Shown piece by piece: positions 1 through 7,838 of a stretch of DNA of 64,000 bases; the first letter of the stretch is position 1, and each line of letters starts with the position of its first letter. The translations under genes were made by a program, and so were the position numbers. Source of the stretch: Glutamicibacter halophytocola (lineage in GTDB: Bacteria > Actinomycetota > Actinomycetes > Actinomycetales > Micrococcaceae); assembly GCF_001302565.1 (NCBI RefSeq), contig NZ_CP012750.1, forward strand, positions 558,001 through 622,000. The letters run 5' to 3'. Below the pieces are notes generated by a model. It made no database searches. It worked only from the letters and a program-made list of their open reading frames with translations, and was not told the origin of the DNA.

Positions 1-334
1 GGTGCTGCTGGCTGGAGACTTCAACTCCTACGCCGCCGAGGATCCAATCCGGGTGCTCGCCGATGCGGGCTACGTTGACCTGGGCGCCTCGGCGGATTCG
101 CAGAGCTACATCTATGACGGATTGAGCGGTTCCCTGGACCATATTCTGGCCTCGCCAGAATTGGCCGCCAAGGTGACCGGGCAGGATATCTGGAATATCA
201 ACGCCATCGAATCCGTGGGCTATGAATACAGCCGCTACAACTACAACATCACCGACCTGTTTACCGCGAACCAGTACCGCTCATCGGATCATGATCCGGT
301 GCTCGTCGGACTGGAACTGAATAAAAAGGGCTAG
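1..334 (+). CDS. Secreted endonuclease/exonuclease/phosphatase-type protein, C-terminal fragment
   Basis: Only about the last 110 residues are in the window; the start lies to the left. Near the edge the protein reads LLAGDFNSYA and near its end SSDHDPVLVG. These are the Asp-Asn and Asp-His motifs of the metal-dependent endonuclease/exonuclease/phosphatase fold. Spacing and context fit the ExeM/NucH-like extracellular nucleases, which cut nucleic acid outside the cell, but the signal peptide and other domains cannot be seen, so the substrate is inferred. The gene ends in a strong terminator at 349-396, so it is not part of the sugar operon that follows. Confidence 0.75.
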   Translation, partial: VLLAGDFNSYAAEDPIRVLADAGYVDLGASADSQSYIYDGLSGSLDHILASPELAAKVTGQDIWNINAIESVGYEYSRYNYNITDLFTANQYRSSDHDPVLVGLELNKKG

Positions 335-348
335 TTGCCGCCCCTTTG

Positions 349-396
349 ATTGGCCGGGCACCCTTCCTCGTGAAGGGTGCCCGGCCAATTTTTCTT
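349..396 (+). terminator. Rho-independent terminator of the nuclease gene
   Basis: An 18-bp perfect inverted repeat (349-366 with 372-389) with a 5-nt loop runs straight into TTTTCTT. It separates the nuclease from the sugar operon. Confidence 0.9.
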
Positions 397-402
397 TGGG
401 GC

Positions 403-430
403 TTGACAAGAAAGTTCCATCGTGGAGAAT
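403..430 (+). promoter_or_regulatory. Candidate promoter of the beta-glucoside operon
   Basis: A consensus -35 TTGACA (403-408) is followed after 16 nt by GAGAAT (425-430), a weak -10. The operator at 442-463 would lie over or just after the transcription start, which suits repression. Confidence 0.5.
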
Positions 431-441
431 TGATGAAGAAG

Positions 442-463
442 TTTTGTGAGAGCGCTCACAAAA
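442..463 (+). promoter_or_regulatory. LacI-family operator O1
   Basis: TTTTGTGAG-AGCG-CTCACAAAA: perfect 9-bp arms around a 4-bp centre holding the GAGCGCTC-type core typical of LacI-family sugar repressors (CelR/BglR-like). The likely ligand-controlled repressor is the LacI protein at the end of the operon. Confidence 0.75.
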
Positions 464-533
464 TCACTAAGCGGAGCTGCTTTCATTGCCATGGCAAGCA
501 GGGTTCAGGGATGGGCCCTATTATTTTTGCTGT

Positions 534-555
534 ATTTTGAGAGCGCTCTCAAAAT
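534..555 (+). promoter_or_regulatory. LacI-family operator O2
   Basis: A perfect 22-bp palindrome with core GAGAGCGCTCTC, flanked by TTTT/AAAA. Its centre is 92 bp from that of O1 and 58 bp before the GTG start of the binding protein, so the two sites could be bridged by a repressor tetramer or dimer pair. Confidence 0.8.
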
Positions 556-602
556 TAGTTGGTCCCACCCACTCGCACGAACCGAACTTGAATGGAGTCA
601 CC

Positions 603-1934
603 GTGAACCCCTCACGAACAACTCGGCTTGCCAAGGTACTAGCACTGACCTCAAGCATCGCACTGCTCGCCGCAGGCTGCTCATCGGGCGAAAGCAAAGA
701 CGCCGTCCAGCCAGCCTCGGCCGAGAATCCCGTGACCCTGGCGGTCACCACCTTCGGCACCCAGGGACTGGATCCCCTCTACAAGAAGTACGAACAAGAG
801 AACCCGGGCGTCACCATCGAAGCCACCAATATCGACACCGGCGGCAACGCGCTGACCGACTGGAAGACCAAGCAAGCCGCCGGTGCGGGCTTGCCGGATG
901 TCCAGGCCGTGGAAGAAGGCTGGCTCGGCCAGGTCATGACCGTCTCCGACAGCTTCACCGACCTTAATGAATATGGCGCGGGCGAAATCTCGGGCGACTG
1001 GGTGGACTGGAAGGTCAAGCAGGCCACCGATGCCAACGGGCGAACCATCGGCTACGGCACCGACATCGGCCCCATGGGCCTGTGCTTCAACAGCAAGCTC
1101 TTCAAGGATGCCGGCCTGCCCAGCGATCGCGACAAGGTGGCCGAACTCTTCGGCGGCGACGACGCCACCTGGGAGGATTTCTTCTCTGTCGGCGAGGACT
1201 ATGTGAAGAAATCCGGCAAGGCCTTCTACGACCAGTCCGGTTTCGTCTGGAATGCCATGGTCAACCAGCTCGATGAAGGCTACTACAGGACCGACGGCAC
1301 CTTGAACATCGACTCGAACACCGAACTGCGCCAGCGCTGGGACCAGCTGTCCGCTGCGGCGTCCAAGGGTCTGTCTTCGGGGCAGACCCAGTGGGACTGG
1401 GGCAAGGGCCAGGCCTTCGTTGATGGCTCCTTCGCCGTGATGCCGTGCCCAGGCTGGATGCTGGGCAATGTCAAGGGCCAAGTCGAAGGCGCCGGTGGCG
1501 ATGCGAAGGACGGCTGGGACTTTGCCGATGTCTTCCCGGGCGGCCCGGCCAACTGGGGTGGCGCATTCTTGACGGTGCCAAGCACCTCCAAGCACCCTGC
1601 CGAAGCAGCCAAGCTGGCCCAGTACCTGACCAGCGCCACCTCGCAGGCCATTTCCTTCGAAGAAGCGGGAGCCTTCCCGAGCAACCTTGAAGCCCAGAAG
1701 TCCAAGGCCGTCACCGGCGAGAACGAGCTGACCAAGTTCTTCAACGGCGCACCCATCGGCGAAATCCTCGGCCACCGTGCCGAAGGAGTGAAGGCCCAGT
1801 TCAAGGGCGCCGAGGATTCGGTCATCCAGGAGCAGGTCTTCGGGCCAGCAACCATCGCCATCGACCAGGGCACCGACGGCGAAGCGGCCTGGAACAGCGC
1901 CCTGTCAACGCTGCAGGAACTGGACATCAAGTAA
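603..1934 (+). CDS. ABC transporter sugar-binding lipoprotein (beta-glucoside type)
   Basis: A 443-aa extracellular solute-binding protein (family 1) that captures a sugar for the two permeases encoded next. From the GTG at 603 the protein has a short basic N-terminus, a hydrophobic stretch and the lipobox LAAGC near residue 23, so it should be anchored to the outer face of the membrane by a lipidated cysteine. An upstream in-frame ATG at 486 would run through operator O2 and destroy the signal peptide, so GTG 603 is preferred. No ATPase gene is in the operon; as in many actinobacterial sugar importers a shared MsiK-like ATPase elsewhere is likely (inference). The adjoining GH1 enzyme suggests cellobiose or another beta-glucoside as substrate. 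Confidence 0.88.
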   Translation: MNPSRTTRLAKVLALTSSIALLAAGCSSGESKDAVQPASAENPVTLAVTTFGTQGLDPLYKKYEQENPGVTIEATNIDTGGNALTDWKTKQAAGAGLPDVQAVEEGWLGQVMTVSDSFTDLNEYGAGEISGDWVDWKVKQATDANGRTIGYGTDIGPMGLCFNSKLFKDAGLPSDRDKVAELFGGDDATWEDFFSVGEDYVKKSGKAFYDQSGFVWNAMVNQLDEGYYRTDGTLNIDSNTELRQRWDQLSAAASKGLSSGQTQWDWGKGQAFVDGSFAVMPCPGWMLGNVKGQVEGAGGDAKDGWDFADVFPGGPANWGGAFLTVPSTSKHPAEAAKLAQYLTSATSQAISFEEAGAFPSNLEAQKSKAVTGENELTKFFNGAPIGEILGHRAEGVKAQFKGAEDSVIQEQVFGPATIAIDQGTDGEAAWNSALSTLQELDIK

Positions 1935-2024
1935 TCCGATAGCCACCACCGCATGGTGCGGGGCTGGGCAGCACCTACGGGCCCGGCCCCGCACAACGCA
2001 ACAGCAGCAGAAAAGATGACACTG

Positions 2025-3125
2025 ATGAGCACCACGACACCTATGTCACGGCCGAAACCCGCGGCCGAAAAACCAAGCACTCCCACCGCCGAAAAACTGG
2101 AGGAATCCAAGGGCGAACGCGCCATGCGCCGACGGCACCTGCGCGGGCGGCTGGACTTTAAATACTCGCCGTATCTTTACATCTCGCCCTTTTTCATCCT
2201 CTTTGCACTGGTCGGGCTCTTCCCGCTGATCTATACCTTTGTGGTGTCGATCAACGACTGGGACCTGCTGGGCGGGGCTGGCGACTGGGTGGGCCTGGAT
2301 AACTACAAAGCCGAGCTGGCATCCCCGCTGTTCTGGAACTCGCTGTTTAACACCTTCAGCATCTTCCTGCTCTCGGCCATCCCGCAGCTGGTGGTGGCCA
2401 CGTTCATTGCCGCGATGCTCGACCAGAACATTCGCGCCAAGACCTTCTGGCGGATGAGCGTGCTGGTGCCCTATGTGGTCACCCCGGTGGCGGTGACGCT
2501 GATCTTCTCCACAGCCTTCGACGAGAAGTATGGCCTGATCAACAACCTGCTCGGTGCCCTGAACCTGGATGCGATCGCCTGGAAGACCGAGGTGTTCCCC
2601 TCGCATATGGCCATCGCGACCATGGTGAACTGGCGCTGGACCGGCTACAACGCGCTGATCCTGCTCGCGGCCATGCAGGCGGTACCGCGTGAACTGCATG
2701 AATCGGCAGCCATTGACGGGGCCGGGGCGATTCGCCGCTTCTTCTCCATCACGCTGCCCAGCATCCGCCCCACAATGATCTTCGTGATCATCACCGCGAC
2801 CATCGGCGGCCTGCAGATCTTCACCGAGCCAAAACTCTTCAACCCCAGCAGCTCGGTCCCCGGCGGGCCAGATCGGCAATACCAAACCACCGTGCTCTAC
2901 CTGTGGGACCTGGCCTTCAACCGCGGAGACTTCGGCCGCGCCTCGGCCGTGGCCTGGATCCTGTTCCTGATCATCATCGTCATTGGCGTGATCAACTTCT
3001 TGATCTCCGGCACCATCGCCTCGTCATCGGAGCAGAAGAAACTCCGCCGAGCGGTCAACCGCGCCGACAAACGTGCCAGGAATCGCTTCGCCAGCTTGCA
3101 GACAGGAAGTGCCAAAGATGAGTAA
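2025..3125 (+). CDS. Sugar ABC transporter permease (MalF-type)
   Basis: An integral membrane permease of about 366 aa. It has a charged cytoplasmic N-terminus (about 45 residues rich in Pro, Lys, Glu and Arg), a first membrane segment in YLYISPFFILFALVGLFPLI, several further segments, and the EAA loop ESAAIDGAGAIRRFFSITLP that contacts the ATPase. In-frame starts exist at 1953, 2016 and 2025; ATG 2025 has the purine-rich AGAAAAG at a workable distance. The gene ends inside the start of the second permease, indicating translational coupling. Confidence 0.88.
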   Translation: MSTTTPMSRPKPAAEKPSTPTAEKLEESKGERAMRRRHLRGRLDFKYSPYLYISPFFILFALVGLFPLIYTFVVSINDWDLLGGAGDWVGLDNYKAELASPLFWNSLFNTFSIFLLSAIPQLVVATFIAAMLDQNIRAKTFWRMSVLVPYVVTPVAVTLIFSTAFDEKYGLINNLLGALNLDAIAWKTEVFPSHMAIATMVNWRWTGYNALILLAAMQAVPRELHESAAIDGAGAIRRFFSITLPSIRPTMIFVIITATIGGLQIFTEPKLFNPSSSVPGGPDRQYQTTVLYLWDLAFNRGDFGRASAVAWILFLIIIVIGVINFLISGTIASSSEQKKLRRAVNRADKRARNRFASLQTGSAKDE

Positions 3126-4005
3126 CGCCACCGTGCAACGGGCCTCGGTGCCCAAGGTCGCGCGCCCGGGCCGGGGAAAGAACTTTTCCGCCGACCGGCG
3201 CCCCGGATTCCTCACCTACGGCATCCTGCTGGCATTCCTCATCGGCAGCACCTACCCGCTGTGGTATTCCTTCGTCATTGGTTCCTCCACCGGTGCCGTC
3301 TTCTCCTCGGCCTGGCCGCCGCTGTTGCCCGGCGGGCAATTTTGGGTCAACGTGGCCGAGGTGTTCGATTCGGTCGACTTCTGGGCGGCGCTGGGCAACA
3401 GCCTGGTCGTCGCCTCGGTGATCACCTTCTCGGTTGTCAGCTTCTCCACCTTGGCAGGCTATGCTTTTGCCAAGCTGCGCTTCCGCGGGCGCCAGGGACT
3501 GCTGATCTTCGTGATCGCCACATTGGCGGTGCCGACCCAACTGGGCATCATCCCGATGTTCATGATGATGAAGCAGCTGGGCTGGACTGGCTCCCTCGGA
3601 GCGATCATGATCCCGACCCTGGTCACTGCCTTTGGAGTCTTCTTCATGCGCCAGTATCTGGTGGACAACATCCCGGACGAACTGATTGAAGCTGCCCGCG
3701 TTGACGGAGCATCAATGATTGGCACCTTCTGGCATGTTGGCGTGCCGGCGGCCCGTCCGGCCATGGCGATCCTGTCGCTGTTCACCTTCATGACCGCGTG
3801 GACCGACTACCTGTGGCCGATGCTCGTGGCCCCGCAAACACCCACCCTGCAGGTGGCCCTGAGCCAGCTGCAATCTGCCCGATATGTCGACTACACCATC
3901 GTGATGACTGGCGCGCTAATGGCCACGATTCCCCTGCTGTTGCTCTTCGTCGTGGCAGGCAAACAACTTGTATCCGGAATTATGGCAGGAGCTGTAAAGG
4001 GCTAA
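3118..4005 (+). CDS. Sugar ABC transporter permease (MalG-type)
   Basis: The second membrane subunit (295 aa) of the importer. It has about six hydrophobic segments and the EAA motif EAARVDGASMIGTFWHVGVP near residue 190. ATG 3118 overlaps the previous gene's stop by 8 nt and is preceded by CAGGAAG; the longer frame from 3073 has no such site. Its stop overlaps the glucosidase start (TAATG at 4003-4007), so all structural genes should be co-translated in fixed ratio. Confidence 0.88.
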   Translation: MSNATVQRASVPKVARPGRGKNFSADRRPGFLTYGILLAFLIGSTYPLWYSFVIGSSTGAVFSSAWPPLLPGGQFWVNVAEVFDSVDFWAALGNSLVVASVITFSVVSFSTLAGYAFAKLRFRGRQGLLIFVIATLAVPTQLGIIPMFMMMKQLGWTGSLGAIMIPTLVTAFGVFFMRQYLVDNIPDELIEAARVDGASMIGTFWHVGVPAARPAMAILSLFTFMTAWTDYLWPMLVAPQTPTLQVALSQLQSARYVDYTIVMTGALMATIPLLLLFVVAGKQLVSGIMAGAVKG

Positions 4006-5423
4006 TGACTCATCACCTATCCCAAGAATTTTCGTGGCCCAAGCACTTCCTCTTCGGCTCGGCCACCGCGGCGGCTCAAATTGAGGGCGCAGGCCATTCA
4101 TATGGCAAGGAAGACTCCGTCTGGGACGCCTTTGCCCGCACGGAAGGAGCCATCGCCGGGGGAGAAAACCTCGAGGTGGCGGTAGACCACTATCATCGCT
4201 ACCGCGAAGACGTAGGGCTGATGCGGGAACTGGGGCTTGATTCCTATCGTTTCTCCACCAGCTGGGCCCGGGTGGTGCCCGGCGGCCGCGCGGTCAATGA
4301 GCAGGGGCTGGATTTTTATTCACGCCTCGTTGACGAGCTGCTGGAGAACGGCATCCTGCCATGGCTGACCCTCTACCACTGGGACCTGCCCCAGGCGCTG
4401 GAAGAACGCGGTGGCTGGGCCAACCGCGATACCGCCTACCAATTTGTCGAGTACGCCGAGGCGGTCTACGGCAAGCTCGGCGACCGCGTGCAGCACTGGA
4501 CCACCTTCAACGAGCCGCTGTGCTCGTCGCTGATCGGCTACGCCGCCGGCGAGCATGCGCCGGGACGCCAAGAACCTGAGGCCGCGCTGGCCGCCATGCA
4601 CCATCAGCATCTGGCCCACGGGCTTGCCACCCGGCGGCTGCGCGAATTGGGTGCGCAAGAACTTGGCATCACCTTGAACCTGACCAATGCCGTGCCCAAT
4701 GACCCTGCCGATCCGGTGGACCTTGAAGCATCCCGCCGCATCGATGCGTTGTGGAACCGGATGTATCTGGATCCGGTCCTGAAGGGCTCCTACCCGGAAG
4801 ACCTCTTGGAGGATGTCGGCCATCTGGGGCTGTCCGGCGTGATTCATCCCGGGGACCTGGAAATCATCCACCAGCCCATCAATTTCCTTGGCGTCAACCA
4901 CTACCACGATGACAATGTGTCCGGCCACCCGCTTCCAGAAGGCCAGCCAGCTGCGGTGGTTCCCACGGATTCCGCCAAGTCTTCTCCATTCGTGGGCAGC
5001 GAGTACGTGACCTTCCCGGCGCGCGACTTGCCTCGCACCGCCATGGGGTGGGAAGTGAACCCGCAGGGATTGCGGGTGCTGCTTAACCGTTTGCGGCAGG
5101 ACTACGCGAACCTGCCGGCGCTCTACATCACCGAAAACGGTGCCTCGTACACCGATGAGGTGAGCGAAGCGGGAACCGTCGAGGACCACGAGCGCAGCGA
5201 ATACATCTTGGACCATCTGGATGAAGTTGCCCGTTCCATCGAAGACGGCGTAGATGTCCGTGGCTATTTCGTTTGGTCATTGCTGGATAACTTCGAGTGG
5301 GCCTGGGGCTATGACAAGCGCTTTGGCATCATCTATGTCGATTACCAGAGCCAAGAACGAATCATCAAGAATAGCGGTCGGGCCTACGCAAGCCTGATTG
5401 CCGCTAATCGTACAATGGCATAA
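4005..5423 (+). CDS. GH1 beta-glucosidase
   Basis: A 472-aa glycoside hydrolase family 1 enzyme, normal length for the family. It carries the N-terminal signature FLFGSATAAAQIEG, the acid/base motif TFNEP with Glu170 and the nucleophile motif YITENG with Glu377, and the late SLLDNFEW motif. There is no signal peptide, so it acts in the cytoplasm on imported beta-glucosides such as cellobiose, releasing glucose by the retaining mechanism. Activity on phospho-sugars is less likely because the partner transporter is ABC-type rather than PTS. Start and stop are coupled to the upstream permease. Confidence 0.92.
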   Translation: MTHHLSQEFSWPKHFLFGSATAAAQIEGAGHSYGKEDSVWDAFARTEGAIAGGENLEVAVDHYHRYREDVGLMRELGLDSYRFSTSWARVVPGGRAVNEQGLDFYSRLVDELLENGILPWLTLYHWDLPQALEERGGWANRDTAYQFVEYAEAVYGKLGDRVQHWTTFNEPLCSSLIGYAAGEHAPGRQEPEAALAAMHHQHLAHGLATRRLRELGAQELGITLNLTNAVPNDPADPVDLEASRRIDALWNRMYLDPVLKGSYPEDLLEDVGHLGLSGVIHPGDLEIIHQPINFLGVNHYHDDNVSGHPLPEGQPAAVVPTDSAKSSPFVGSEYVTFPARDLPRTAMGWEVNPQGLRVLLNRLRQDYANLPALYITENGASYTDEVSEAGTVEDHERSEYILDHLDEVARSIEDGVDVRGYFVWSLLDNFEWAWGYDKRFGIIYVDYQSQERIIKNSGRAYASLIAANRTMA

Positions 5424-5434
5424 CACCTGAGCGT

Positions 5435-5473
5435 GATGGTCCGCGGCCCCGGCTAGGGGCGTTGCGGACCATC
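5435..5473 (+). terminator. Hairpin between glucosidase and lacI-type gene
   Basis: The arms GATGGTCCGC and GCGGACCATC enclose a GC-rich loop. There is no clear T-run, so this may be a partial terminator or mRNA-stabilising hairpin that lowers repressor expression relative to the transporter. Confidence 0.5.
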
Positions 5474-5521
5474 TTGCGTGCTTGGGTGGCCAGCAAACTA
5501 CCCGGACCCAGGCGCACAGGA

Positions 5522-6541
5522 ATGAGCATGCAAGAACCACGCAAGCCGCAGGCAACACTGGAATTGGTCGCAGAGCGAGCCGGGGTTTCGCGCGCCACGG
5601 TATCGCGTGTGGTCAACGGTTCGGACCGGGTGAAAGCTGATGCCAGGAAGGCCGTTGAACAGGCGATCCGGGAGCTGAACTATGTCCCCAACCGGGCAGC
5701 TCGTTCGCTGGCCCAGGGGAGGACCAACTCGATTGCGCTCGTGGTTCCCGAAAATACGGCGAAGTTCTTCGCAGATCCCTATTTTGCCAAGGTGGTTCAG
5801 GGGGCCGCTCAATATGTGGCGGGCACCGAATTCATGCTGACCTTGTTGCTCTCGACCGAATCGGATCCTGCAAAAACCACCCGCTATCTTCAGGGCGGAA
5901 ACGTTGATGGGGCTTTGGTGCTGTCGCATCATGCGGCGGACCGCTCCTATGCGGATCTGGGCTCCCTGCTGCCGCTGGTCTACGGCGGACGCACCATGAG
6001 CACCGACCAGAATGAAATCTATGTAGTAGACATCGACAATATTGCTGCCGCCCGCCAAGCAACCGAAGTCATCATTGCCCAGGGGCGCACCAGGCTGGCG
6101 ATGATCGCCGGGCCGCAGGACATGGGCGCCGGTTTGGACCGCTTGACCGGATTCCAGCAGGCAGTTCACAACGCCGGGCTAGAACCGGCGGTCATAAGGA
6201 TTGGTGATTTCACACCCGCCAGCGGACACCGGATCATGCAGCAGCTGATTGAAAGCAAGGCCGATTTTGATGGCTTGTTTGCCGCCAGTGCGCAGATGGG
6301 TTTCGGAGCATTGCAGGCGCTGGCCGAAGCAGGATTCAAAGTGCCCGCGGATGTATCGGTGACTGCGGTGGACGACGACTCGTTCGCGCGCAGTTCCACC
6401 CCGCCCCTGACCACAATTGCGCAGTTCCCTGAACGCCAGGGCGAGATCATGGCTGAATTGCTGATCAAGAGGATCCAGGGCGAGCAGGTGCCCGAGTGGA
6501 GCATCATGGACACCAAACTTGTGCTGCGCGATTCCCACTAG
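5522..6541 (+). CDS. LacI-family transcriptional regulator
   Basis: A 339-aa repressor. The N-terminal helix-turn-helix reads TLELVAERAGVSRATVSRVV (about residues 11-30), followed by the hinge NYVPNRAARSLAQGRT and a periplasmic-binding-protein-like sugar domain ending in VTAVDDDSFARSSTPPLTTI, the usual LacI tail. As last gene of the cluster, it most likely binds the two palindromes at 442-463 and 534-555 and releases them when the imported sugar is present (inference from position and motif type). Both ATG 5522 and ATG 5528 are possible; AGGA suits 5528 better. Confidence 0.9.
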   Translation: MSMQEPRKPQATLELVAERAGVSRATVSRVVNGSDRVKADARKAVEQAIRELNYVPNRAARSLAQGRTNSIALVVPENTAKFFADPYFAKVVQGAAQYVAGTEFMLTLLLSTESDPAKTTRYLQGGNVDGALVLSHHAADRSYADLGSLLPLVYGGRTMSTDQNEIYVVDIDNIAAARQATEVIIAQGRTRLAMIAGPQDMGAGLDRLTGFQQAVHNAGLEPAVIRIGDFTPASGHRIMQQLIESKADFDGLFAASAQMGFGALQALAEAGFKVPADVSVTAVDDDSFARSSTPPLTTIAQFPERQGEIMAELLIKRIQGEQVPEWSIMDTKLVLRDSH

Positions 6542-6570
6542 CTGGCAGGTCGAATTCCGGCAAGAACATA

Positions 6571-6603
6571 AAAAAATTCCCACTCAGTTGAGCGGGAATT
6601 TTC
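6571..6603 (-). terminator. Terminator of tRNA-Arg copy 1 (bidirectional)
   Basis: AAATTCCC-A-CTCA / TGAG-C-GGGAATTT hairpin between an A-run and a T-run. It ends the minus-strand tRNA and can also end the plus-strand LacI operon. A near-identical hairpin follows the second tRNA copy. Confidence 0.85.
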
Positions 6604-6609
6604 AATTTG

Positions 6610-6683
<74 letters not shown>

Positions 6684-6844
6684 ATATTTATTTGTTGTCG
6701 TCTTGACGACTTGAATAACTGTACACGAGTTTGAGGCGGAGAAAAAACCGAAATGGGCAAAAGTGCCGTGATTCACAAAATATCTAGTGGAGAGGGCATT
6801 GAATGGCTTGATTGCCATAGAATCCAGGGCCTGTGCCCGGGAGA

Positions 6845-7390
6845 TCAGGCTCGGTCGTGGAGTATCGCCTGATAGAGGTTGTGGTCTTGCCATCTGCCAG
6901 CGATTTTCAGGTAATTCGGTGCCATGCCGATTTTGCCAAAGCCATTTTTGAGGAGCACTTGTTGCGAAGCGTGATTGTGCAAGAGGGTGCTGGCTTCGAG
7001 CCGGTGCAAGCCAAGGGAATCGGTGGCTTCGGTGCGCAGCGCGGCCACGGCGCGCGAGGCGAGGCCCTGGCCGGTGAAGTTGTGATCGACCCAGTAGCCG
7101 AGGCTGCCGCTCTGGAAGGGGCCGCGGACGACTGAAGCGATATTAAAACGGCCGACCAGCGCATCTCCTCGGAAGAGTCCATAGGGGTAGGCCAGCCCGT
7201 TTTGATGTGCAGCAAGGACTTGTGAAATATTCTCGGCCTGCCAGGCTTCGGTGAAATATTCGTCGGCCCGCTCTGGTTCCCATTCGCTTAGATGCTCTCT
7301 GTTGCGCAGGTAAGCCTGGGCAAGCTGCGAGGCGTCGCTGACTTTGAGCAGTCGAAGGGCGGTGTGCGAATCAAGGGTTAGCTGGCGCAT
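6845..7390 (-). CDS. GNAT-family N-acetyltransferase (RimJ/RimL-like)
   Basis: A 181-aa acetyltransferase. The C-terminal half has GSLGYWVDHNFTGQGLASRA, the acetyl-CoA-binding motif A, and LHRLEASTLLHNHASQQVLL, typical of the RimJ/RimL ribosomal-protein acetyltransferase group; the real acceptor is unknown. ATG 7390 has a good GGAGAAG site; the longer frame would begin inside the tRNA terminator. The gene starts only 18 bp after that terminator, so it either depends on read-through from tRNA-Arg copy 2 or has a promoter within the terminator/tRNA region. Confidence 0.85.
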   Translation of the reverse strand: MRQLTLDSHTALRLLKVSDASQLAQAYLRNREHLSEWEPERADEYFTEAWQAENISQVLAAHQNGLAYPYGLFRGDALVGRFNIASVVRGPFQSGSLGYWVDHNFTGQGLASRAVAALRTEATDSLGLHRLEASTLLHNHASQQVLLKNGFGKIGMAPNYLKIAGRWQDHNLYQAILHDRA

Positions 7391-7408
7391 CAACTTCTCC
7401 GTGGGAAC

Positions 7409-7441
7409 AAAAAAATTCCCACTCGGTTGAGTGGGAATTTT
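7409..7441 (-). terminator. Terminator of tRNA-Arg copy 2
   Basis: AAATTCCCACTC-GGTT-GAGTGGGAATTT, a perfect 12-bp stem with an A-run to the left (U-run on the minus strand). Confidence 0.85.
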
Positions 7442-7448
7442 CAATTTG

Positions 7449-7522
<74 letters not shown>

Positions 7523-7660
7523 ATATTCTGTTGTTGATTCGTTCTCACGAACCTCGAATTACTATACAGGTCGTTTTCGGCATGTACAAATTGGCGGGCA
7601 AAGCTACCGTGCCGAGGTGAACAAAAGGATATATGAAGCGGGCTAAAGGGTACCGGTCTA

Positions 7661-7676
7661 CGTGACCTTCGTCACA
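7661..7676 (+). promoter_or_regulatory. CRP/GlxR-like site upstream of pckG
   Basis: CGTGACCTTCGTCACA fits TGTGA-N6-TCACA with one mismatch. It lies 163 bp before the pckG start in the 316-bp gap 7523-7838. No other gene is seen in that gap. Control of PEP carboxykinase by a cAMP-responsive CRP-family factor fits its gluconeogenic role (inference). Confidence 0.55.
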
Positions 7677-7838
7677 TATTTTTACACGTCGCGCTTTCCC
7701 CTTCCCCGGAATTTCGGGAATTTTCTACTTCTGAATTAACGCGCGTGAGAATTCTGAGGTCTCAATCACACGGTCGGCTCCGCATGCTCCCCATAGCCTT
7801 GATTCATTGCTAGTTGAGCCCAATGGAGGGAACAAATA

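Noticed and set aside
681..1775. 364-codon minus-strand frame over the sugar-binding protein
   Set aside because: Antisense shadow with no coding features of its own.
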